The notes under the pieces were generated by a model. That model made no database searches. It saw nothing but the letters and a program-made list of their open reading frames with translations, and was not told where the DNA came from. A DNA stretch of 64,000 bases. Origin: Pseudomonas sp. TH41. Lineage in GTDB: Bacteria; Pseudomonadota; Gammaproteobacteria; Pseudomonadales; Pseudomonadaceae. Position 1 is the stretch's first letter. Every line of letters begins with the position of its first letter. Made by a program: the position numbers and the translations under genes. This document shows, one piece after another, positions 57,561 through 64,000 of the stretch. The stretch spans positions 496,001 to 560,000 of the forward strand of contig NZ_JAEKFH010000005.1 in the NCBI RefSeq assembly GCF_016650695.1, read 5' to 3'.

Positions 57561-60500
57561 GTGCCCGTTCTGCGTCTACCGCTTCTCCCTGCCGCGGCAG
57601 GTAAACAGCACTGGGGCAATCTGCCCGGTGCCGCCCTGAGCCTGGCCATCGCCGAGGCCGCCAGCGCTGCCAAGCGCTTTACCCTGCTGCTGACCGCCGA
57701 CAGCCAAAGCGCTGAACGGCTGGAACAGGAGCTGAGTTTCTTCGCCCCGGATTTGCCGGTGCTGCATTTCCCGGACTGGGAAACCTTGCCGTACGACCTG
57801 TTTTCGCCGCACCAGGACATCATTTCTCAGCGCATCTCGGCCCTTTATCGGTTGCCGGAGCTCAGTCATGGTGTGTTGGTGGTGCCGATTACCACGGCCC
57901 TGCATCGCCTGGCGCCGACTAAATTCCTGCTCGGCAGCAGCCTCGTGCTGGACGTCGGCCAGAAACTCGATGTCGAGCAAATGCGCACCCGGCTTGAAGC
58001 CAGCGGCTATCGCTACGTCGATACGGTTTACGAGCACGGCGAATTCACCGTACGCGGCTCGCTGATCGATCTATTCCCGATGGGCAGCAAGTTGCCCTTC
58101 CGGATCGACCTGTTTGACGACGAAATCGAGACCCTTCGTACATTCGATCCGGAAAACCAGCGCTCCATCGACAAAGTGGACACTGTCCGCCTGCTGCCCG
58201 CGCGTGAATTTCCGCTGCAAAAAGATGCGGTGACCCGCTTCAAGGCGCGTTTCCGCGAGCGTTTCGATGTCGACTTCCGTCGTTGCCCGATCTTTCAGGA
58301 TTTGAGCAGCGGGATTACACCGGCCGGTATCGAATACTACCTGCCGCTGTTCTTCGATGAGACCTCCACGCTGTTCGATTACCTGCCCCAGGACACGCAA
58401 GTGTTTTCCCTGCCCGGCATCGAACAGGCGGCGGAGAATTTCTGGAACGACGTGCGCAATCGTTATGAAGAACGCCGCGTCGATCCGGCCCGTCCTTTAT
58501 TGCCACCCGCCGAGTTGTTCCTGCCGGTGGAAGACTGCTTCGCTCGCCTGAAGAACTGGCCACGGGTGGTTGCCAGTCAACAGGACGTGGAAACCGGTGT
58601 CGGTCGCGAGCGCTTCCCGGCACGGGAGCTGCCAAACCTGGCCATCGAAGCCAAGGCCACTCAGCCATTGGCGGCGCTGGCCGGCTTCCTCGACGAGTTT
58701 CCCGGTCGCGTGCTGTTTACCGCCGAGTCTGCGGGCCGTCGTGAAGTGCTGCTGGAATTACTCGAACGCCTGAAGCTGCGACCGAAAACCGTCGACAGCT
58801 GGCCAGACTTCGTCGCGAGCAAGGAGCGCCTGGCAATCACCATCGCCCCGCTCGACGAAGGCCTGGTGCTCGACGACCCGGCCCTGGCGCTGGTGGCCGA
58901 AAGTCCGTTGTTCGGTCAGCGGGTGATGCAGCGCCGGCGCCGCGAAAAACGCGCCGACGCCAACAACGATGCTGTCATCAAGAACCTCACCGAACTGCGC
59001 GAAGGCGCGCCGGTGGTGCACATCGATCACGGTGTCGGGCGTTATCTCGGCCTGACGATTCTGGAGATCGATAGTCAGGCCGCCGAATTCCTGACCCTCG
59101 AATACGCTGAAAACGCCAAGCTCTACGTGCCGGTGGCCAACCTGCATTTGATCGCCCGTTACACCGGCAGCGATGATGCTCTGGCCCCGCTGCACCGCCT
59201 CGGTTCCGAGACCTGGCAAAAAGCCAAACGCAAAGCCGCCGAACAAGTGCGCGATGTGGCCGCCGAGTTGCTCGACATCTATGCCCGTCGCGCCGCCCGC
59301 GAGGGTTATGCCTTTGCCGACCCGAAAGCCGATTACGCCACCTTCAGCGCCGGTTTCCCGTTCGAAGAAACCCCGGACCAGCAAACCACCATCGAAGCGG
59401 TACGCGCCGACATGCTCGCACCGAAACCGATGGACCGACTGGTCTGCGGCGACGTCGGCTTCGGCAAGACCGAAGTGGCGATGCGCGCGGCGTTCATTGC
59501 CGTGCATGGAGGTCGTCAGGTGGCCATTCTGGTGCCGACCACCCTGCTCGCCCAGCAGCACTACAACAGTTTCCGCGATCGTTTCGCCGACTGGCCGGTA
59601 ACCGTGGAAGTGATGAGCCGGTTCAAGTCGACCAAGGAAGTCAACGCTGCGGTCGCGGACCTCGCCGAAGGCAAGATCGACATCGTCATCGGCACGCACA
59701 AGCTGTTGCAGGACGACGTGAAGATCAAAAACCTCGGGCTGGTGATCATCGACGAAGAGCACCGTTTTGGTGTCCGTCAGAAGGAACAGCTCAAGGCTCT
59801 GCGCAGCGAAGTCGACATCCTGACCCTGACCGCGACGCCGATTCCGCGCACGCTGAACATGGCGGTGTCGGGCATGCGCGACCTGTCGATCATTGCCACA
59901 CCGCCGGCTCGTCGGTTGTCGGTGCGGACCTTCGTCATGGAACAAAACAAAAGCACGGTCAAAGAGGCCCTGCTTCGTGAGTTGCTCCGTGGTGGCCAGG
60001 TCTATTACCTGCACAACGATGTGAAGACCATCGAGAAATGCGCCGCCGACCTCGCCGAACTGGTGCCCGAGGCGCGGATCGGCATCGGCCACGGGCAGAT
60101 GCGCGAACGTGATCTCGAACAGGTAATGAGCGACTTCTACCACAAGCGCTTCAACGTGCTGATCGCCTCGACCATCATCGAGACCGGCATCGACGTGCCG
60201 AGCGCCAACACCATCATCATTGAGCGCGCCGACAAATTCGGCCTGGCGCAACTGCACCAGTTGCGCGGCCGTGTCGGTCGCAGTCACCACCAGGCCTACG
60301 CTTACCTGCTGACGCCGCCGCGCCAGCAAATTACACCGGATGCGGAAAAGCGTCTGGAAGCGATCGCCAACACCCAGGACCTTGGCGCGGGCTTCGTGCT
60401 TGCCACCAACGATCTGGAAATCCGTGGCGCCGGCGAATTGCTCGGTGACGGACAGAGCGGACAAATCCAGGCGGTCGGTTTCACGCTCTATATGGAGATG

Positions 60501-61010
60501 CTCGAGCGCGCGGTGAAGTCGATCCGCAAGGGCGAACAACCGAACCTCGACCAGCCGCTGGGCGGTGGTCCGGAAGTCAATCTGCGCGTACCGGCGTTGA
60601 TTCCCGAAGACTATCTGCCGGACGTTCATGCTCGACTGATTCTCTACAAACGCATTGCCTCGGCCACCGATGAGGAAGGCCTCAAGGACCTGCAAGTGGA
60701 GATGATCGACCGTTTCGGCCTGCTGCCGGAGCCGACCAAGAACCTGATGCGCATCACTGCGCTGAAATTGCAGGCCGAGCTACTGGGCATCAAGAAGGTC
60801 GATGGCGGCCCGCAAGGGGGGCGAATCGAGTTCGCGACGCAAACCCCGGTCGACCCGTTGACGCTGATCAAGCTGATCCAGAGCCAACCCAAACGCTACA
60901 AATTCGAAGGCGCCACAATGTTTAAATTCCAGGTGCCGATGGAGCGTTCGGAAGAGCGCTTTAATACTGTAGAGGCGCTGTTCGAGCGCCTCATTCCGAA
61001 AACTGCTTGA
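57561..61010 (+). CDS. mfd: Transcription-repair coupling factor Mfd
   Basis: 1149 residues. The N-terminal UvrB-homology region (about 1-340) lets it recruit UvrA; the RNA-polymerase-interaction domain follows (about 470-550, YLGLTILEIDSQAAEFLTLEY); the RecG-like translocase has Walker A GDVGFGKTEVAMRAAF (about 630) and IIDEEHRFGV (about 730), and the TRCF motif is near TIIIERADKFGLAQLHQLRGRVGR. It pushes stalled RNA polymerase off damaged DNA. Length fits E. coli Mfd. The GTG at 57561 is the first start in frame with homology; a GGAG lies 11 bases upstream. Confidence 0.96.
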   Translation: MPVLRLPLLPAAAGKQHWGNLPGAALSLAIAEAASAAKRFTLLLTADSQSAERLEQELSFFAPDLPVLHFPDWETLPYDLFSPHQDIISQRISALYRLPELSHGVLVVPITTALHRLAPTKFLLGSSLVLDVGQKLDVEQMRTRLEASGYRYVDTVYEHGEFTVRGSLIDLFPMGSKLPFRIDLFDDEIETLRTFDPENQRSIDKVDTVRLLPAREFPLQKDAVTRFKARFRERFDVDFRRCPIFQDLSSGITPAGIEYYLPLFFDETSTLFDYLPQDTQVFSLPGIEQAAENFWNDVRNRYEERRVDPARPLLPPAELFLPVEDCFARLKNWPRVVASQQDVETGVGRERFPARELPNLAIEAKATQPLAALAGFLDEFPGRVLFTAESAGRREVLLELLERLKLRPKTVDSWPDFVASKERLAITIAPLDEGLVLDDPALALVAESPLFGQRVMQRRRREKRADANNDAVIKNLTELREGAPVVHIDHGVGRYLGLTILEIDSQAAEFLTLEYAENAKLYVPVANLHLIARYTGSDDALAPLHRLGSETWQKAKRKAAEQVRDVAAELLDIYARRAAREGYAFADPKADYATFSAGFPFEETPDQQTTIEAVRADMLAPKPMDRLVCGDVGFGKTEVAMRAAFIAVHGGRQVAILVPTTLLAQQHYNSFRDRFADWPVTVEVMSRFKSTKEVNAAVADLAEGKIDIVIGTHKLLQDDVKIKNLGLVIIDEEHRFGVRQKEQLKALRSEVDILTLTATPIPRTLNMAVSGMRDLSIIATPPARRLSVRTFVMEQNKSTVKEALLRELLRGGQVYYLHNDVKTIEKCAADLAELVPEARIGIGHGQMRERDLEQVMSDFYHKRFNVLIASTIIETGIDVPSANTIIIERADKFGLAQLHQLRGRVGRSHHQAYAYLLTPPRQQITPDAEKRLEAIANTQDLGAGFVLATNDLEIRGAGELLGDGQSGQIQAVGFTLYMEMLERAVKSIRKGEQPNLDQPLGGGPEVNLRVPALIPEDYLPDVHARLILYKRIASATDEEGLKDLQVEMIDRFGLLPEPTKNLMRITALKLQAELLGIKKVDGGPQGGRIEFATQTPVDPLTLIKLIQSQPKRYKFEGATMFKFQVPMERSEERFNTVEALFERLIPKTA

Positions 61011-61020
61011 AGGACGCCGC

Positions 61021-61587
61021 ATGCGCCTGTTTCGCTCGCTGACCTTGTTGATCACCCTGGTCGCACCCTCGGTGTTTGCCGATGATCTGTATCAGGTTGA
61101 AATGATCCTGGTCCGCCAAAATGCCGTGCCCGCCATCGTCAGCCGCGCCGCACCGGAAGACTGGGCCGTCGGTGCGCAGCACATCGACCCCAACAGCCTG
61201 CGCACACCAAGCCTGAATGGCGAAGTGGAAAAACTCACCGCCAGCGCCGACTACACGGTGTTGCTGCATAAGGCCTGGCAACAGACCCTCGGTGAAGCCG
61301 CCAGCAAAGTCGCGATCAGCGAGGGCAAAGAGCAATACGGCCAATTTCCGATCGAGGGCACCTTGAACCTGAAACTGGGACGCTTCACTGACGTCGACGC
61401 CGATTTCTGGGTCAACCGGTTCGACGCCAGCGGCGTGGTCACTGCCAGTGAACACCTGAAGCAGGAAAGCCACACCAAGAACGGCCAGCTGAACTTCCTC
61501 GACAATGGCCACTTGGCCCTGCTGATCAAGATCACTTCGCTGACCGTCCCTGCGCCTCGGACAGTCCCCGATGAAATCCCGGACTGA
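61021..61587 (+). CDS. CsiV-like periplasmic protein
   Basis: 188 residues with a signal peptide (LTLLITLVAPSVFADD, cleavage near 20). The mature part begins LYQVEMILVRQN and resembles the CsiV family, first described in Vibrio as a peptidoglycan-binding partner of LpoA needed during exposure to certain D-amino acids (recalled). The pattern VEMI(L/V)xR at the start and the LNLKLGRFTDVDADFWV middle block support the family. It lies 10 bases after mfd, so the two are co-transcribed. Confidence 0.75.
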   Translation: MRLFRSLTLLITLVAPSVFADDLYQVEMILVRQNAVPAIVSRAAPEDWAVGAQHIDPNSLRTPSLNGEVEKLTASADYTVLLHKAWQQTLGEAASKVAISEGKEQYGQFPIEGTLNLKLGRFTDVDADFWVNRFDASGVVTASEHLKQESHTKNGQLNFLDNGHLALLIKITSLTVPAPRTVPDEIPD

Positions 61588-61598
61588 TTGAAGTCCTT

Positions 61599-64000
61599 AT
61601 GCCCCCCTCCCTGAGCAAACCCCTGGCACCTTCCTGGGTCAGCCGATTCAAGGAACAGAGCCTGGAGCGTGGCCGCCGCTACGCGATGGAGAACCGCGTC
61701 AGGATCGTCGAGGCCGGCGACGCCACCATCATTGCTGCCTGCGAAGGCTCTGGCGGTAACGTTTACCGTCAGACCATTCGCCTGCGCGAGTCAGCCAAAG
61801 CCACCTTGCTGATGGTCGATGCCAGCTGCACTTGCCCGGTCCATAGCAACTGCAAGCATTGCGCGGCAGTGCTGCTAAAAGTTCAGGAAACCCTGGCTTA
61901 TCCCGCCGCCGCCCAAGACGCCGAGCTGCTGGAAAAGCTGCAGGCCGTGCTGGAAAACCGTAGCCCCAAGGCGCCGCCGCAAGTGCTGGTGGATAACGTG
62001 CAACCGGTGCCGCGTCTGTGGCTGGCGAGTATCGAGTTCAGCGCCTTCGAACCACGCAACGGCAAGATGCAACGCTACATCCAGCATCGCGCGGCGCTGT
62101 CCTTCAGCTATCTGGATGAATACGTTTCCGGGCAGAAGAACACCGACATCCTGATCCGTCAGGAAACCCAGACGCTGCGGATAAAACGTCATCCGGAAGT
62201 CGAACAGGCCTACAGGGAACAGCTGCGAATTCTCGGTTTCAAAATCGCCACCCGGCAAAGCAAAGCCTTGCCGGAAAGTGCCGGCGAGCTGTTCGAGATG
62301 GTCAATGACAGCGCCTGGCTGACCTTTACCCTCAATGAGCTGCCGAAACTGCGCACCCAAGGCTGGGAGCTGCAGATCGACGAGGAATTCGGTTTCGACC
62401 TGACCGCCGTGGATGACTGGTACGCCACGGTCGAACAGGCTCCGGAGCGCGACTGGTTTGACCTGGAGCTGGGGATCATCGTCAACGGCGAGCGGCTGAG
62501 TCTATTGCCGATCCTGTTGAACCTGATGCGCTCCCACACCGAAATCCTCAACCCGGAGCGCCTCGCCCGACGCCGCGACGATGAGTTGATCCTGGTGAAC
62601 ATCCCCAACCGCCCGAACTCCGAGTACGGCCCCTTACAGGTCGCCCTGCCCTTCGGCCGTTTGAAACCGGTGCTGGCGACCCTCGGTGAGTTCTATCTGC
62701 AAGGGCCCGGCGAAACCACGTTGCGCCTGAGCAAGGCCGACGCCACGCGCCTGAACCCGCTGGAAGGTATGCCGCTGCTTTGGGAAGGTGGCGAACAGAT
62801 CCGCACCTTGGCTCAGCGCCTGCGGGACATCAAGGACGTCACCGCAACCGCACCGGAAGGCTTGAACGCCACGTTGCGTCCGTATCAGCTGGAAGGCCTG
62901 AGCTGGATGCAGTCGTTGCGACAACTGGAAGTCGGCGGGATCCTCGCGGACGACATGGGCCTGGGCAAAACCCTACAAACTCTGGCGCATATTCTCAGCG
63001 AGAAGATCGCCGGACGCCTCGATCGGCCGTGCATGGTGGTGATGCCCACCAGCCTGATCCCCAATTGGCTGGATGAAGCGGCGCATTTCACACCGCAACT
63101 CAACGTGTTGGCGCTGTACGGTGCCACTCGCAAAAAACACTTCGATAATCTGGCTGATTACGACCTGATCCTGACCACCTATGCGCTGCTGCCCAAAGAC
63201 GTCGAACGTCTGGCTGCACAGCCGTTGCATGTGCTGGTTCTGGATGAAGCGCAGTACATCAAGAACCCCAACAGCAAGGCTGCCCAGGCCGCCCGCGAGC
63301 TGAATGCCCGCCAACGCCTGTGCCTGAGTGGTACGCCGCTGGAAAACCACCTGGGAGAGCTCTGGTCGCTGTTTCATTTCCTGCTGCCCGGCTGGCTCGG
63401 CGATGTGAAAAGCTTCAATCGCGATTACCGTGTCCCCATCGAAAAGCGCGCCAGCGAAGTCAGACTTCAGCACCTCAACGGTCGGATAAAACCCTTCCTG
63501 TTGCGTCGCACCAAAGAACAAGTGGCCACCGAACTGCCGCCGAAAACCGAGATCATCCATTGGGTCGAACTCAATGAAGCTCAACGCGACGTGTACGAAA
63601 CCATGCGCCTGGCCATGGACAAGAAAGTCCGCGACGAGATCACCCGCAAGGGCGTGGCCCGCAGCCAGATCATCATTCTTGAGGCGTTGCTGAAACTGCG
63701 CCAGGTGTGCTGCGATTTGCGCCTGGTCAACGAGGCGGTGCTGCCGACTCGCGGCAGCACGTCGGGCAAGCTCGATAGCCTGATGGAAATGCTGGATGAA
63801 TTGTTCGAAGAGGGCCGGCGAATTCTGCTGTTTTCGCAGTTCACTTCAATGCTCGCGTTGATTGAGGTCGAGCTGACGAAACGCGGCGTTGAATATGCGT
63901 TGTTGACCGGACAAACCCGCGATCGACGCGCGCCGGTAAAAGACTTCCAGAGCGGCAAGCGCCAGATCTTCCTGATCAGTTTGAAGGCGGGTGGTGTTGG
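61599..64000 (+). CDS. SNF2-family helicase with SWIM zinc finger, 5' part
   Basis: The frame opens at ATG 61599, 11 bases after the CsiV-like stop, and is still open at the window end (800 codons). A SWIM zinc finger (CxCx5CxH: Cys77, Cys79, Cys85, His87, in DASCTCPVHSNCKHC) is followed by a middle domain and the Snf2 ATPase: ILADDMGLGKTLQTLAHIL (about 448-466), LDEAQYIKNPNSKAAQ (about 548) and LSGTPLENHLGELWSLF. The last visible motif is the start of the helicase C-terminal lobe (LLFSQFTSMLALIE). Such proteins translocate on double-stranded DNA; the specific role is unknown. Confidence 0.9.
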   Translation, partial: MPPSLSKPLAPSWVSRFKEQSLERGRRYAMENRVRIVEAGDATIIAACEGSGGNVYRQTIRLRESAKATLLMVDASCTCPVHSNCKHCAAVLLKVQETLAYPAAAQDAELLEKLQAVLENRSPKAPPQVLVDNVQPVPRLWLASIEFSAFEPRNGKMQRYIQHRAALSFSYLDEYVSGQKNTDILIRQETQTLRIKRHPEVEQAYREQLRILGFKIATRQSKALPESAGELFEMVNDSAWLTFTLNELPKLRTQGWELQIDEEFGFDLTAVDDWYATVEQAPERDWFDLELGIIVNGERLSLLPILLNLMRSHTEILNPERLARRRDDELILVNIPNRPNSEYGPLQVALPFGRLKPVLATLGEFYLQGPGETTLRLSKADATRLNPLEGMPLLWEGGEQIRTLAQRLRDIKDVTATAPEGLNATLRPYQLEGLSWMQSLRQLEVGGILADDMGLGKTLQTLAHILSEKIAGRLDRPCMVVMPTSLIPNWLDEAAHFTPQLNVLALYGATRKKHFDNLADYDLILTTYALLPKDVERLAAQPLHVLVLDEAQYIKNPNSKAAQAARELNARQRLCLSGTPLENHLGELWSLFHFLLPGWLGDVKSFNRDYRVPIEKRASEVRLQHLNGRIKPFLLRRTKEQVATELPPKTEIIHWVELNEAQRDVYETMRLAMDKKVRDEITRKGVARSQIIILEALLKLRQVCCDLRLVNEAVLPTRGSTSGKLDSLMEMLDELFEEGRRILLFSQFTSMLALIEVELTKRGVEYALLTGQTRDRRAPVKDFQSGKRQIFLISLKAGGV

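Noticed and set aside
58758..60695. 645-codon open frame on the minus strand within mfd
   Set aside because: Long antisense frames are common opposite GC-rich genes. The translation is low in motif content, and mfd on the other strand is unmistakable.
1..64000. tRNA, rRNA, riboswitch and prophage attachment signals
   Set aside because: No cloverleaf with conserved GTTCGANTC arm, no rRNA words, no recognisable riboswitch core and no integrase were seen in reading the intergenic regions.

Overview
The window looks like the chromosome of a Pseudomonas of the fluorescens group. The genes are GC-rich with typical Pseudomonas codon use. Several gene strings keep the order I remember from P. aeruginosa: tal, rssC, rssB, PilZ, mlaA, HAD-like, DUF4404, queF, cupredoxin, copR, copS; and lolE, lolD, lolC, PilZ, glpQ-like, sthA, apbE, then gapB, mfd, csiV-like. 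About twenty REP-type palindromes of kinds common in this group sit between genes. No rRNA, tRNA, CRISPR array, prophage or integron was seen.

Region 1 (1-6166): the 3' end of an SRPBCC-like gene, then a compact leftward operon of six genes: two acyl-CoA dehydrogenase subunits, an SDR, a MaoC-type hydratase, a thiolase and a ketosteroid isomerase with all catalytic residues. Together these suggest beta-oxidation of a steroid-like or other alicyclic CoA thioester. No ligase, ring-opening enzyme or dedicated regulator is nearby.

Region 2 (6167-18410): mixed housekeeping and accessory genes. These are YceH, a cupin, an SDH-L type shikimate dehydrogenase-like protein, a secreted Pro/Tyr repeat protein, three very small proteins (one found only by direct reading at 14438-14599), an AI-2E family permease, the tRNA hydroxylation protein TrhP, a LysR/EamA pair, and a GntR-controlled glucarate uptake and dehydration locus.

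Region 3 (18411-34908): divergent ampR-ampC, a truncated autotransporter barrel, DUF4174, VOC, TauE-like, aldo/keto reductase and DUF1810 proteins, DNA polymerase II, and two chemoreceptors flanking a Na+/H+ antiporter-type permease.

Region 4 (34909-46560): an AbrB/PIN toxin-antitoxin pair, transaldolase, a complete IS3-family element with 3-bp target duplication, the rssB-rssC partner switch, a PilZ protein, mlaA, a HAD-like protein without its catalytic aspartates, queF, and a copper module (cupredoxin divergent from copRS, with a CusR/CopR-type box between them).

Region 5 (46561-64000): the LolCDE lipoprotein exporter, a second PilZ protein, a phosphodiesterase, SthA, ApbE, a citrate-type MFS symporter, long GapB, Mfd, a CsiV-like periplasmic protein and the 5' part of a SWIM-SNF2 helicase cut by the window end. 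The nqr genes that I recall beside apbE in P. aeruginosa are absent here.

Family assignments rest on motifs and recalled relatives, with no database search. Synteny statements are from memory.
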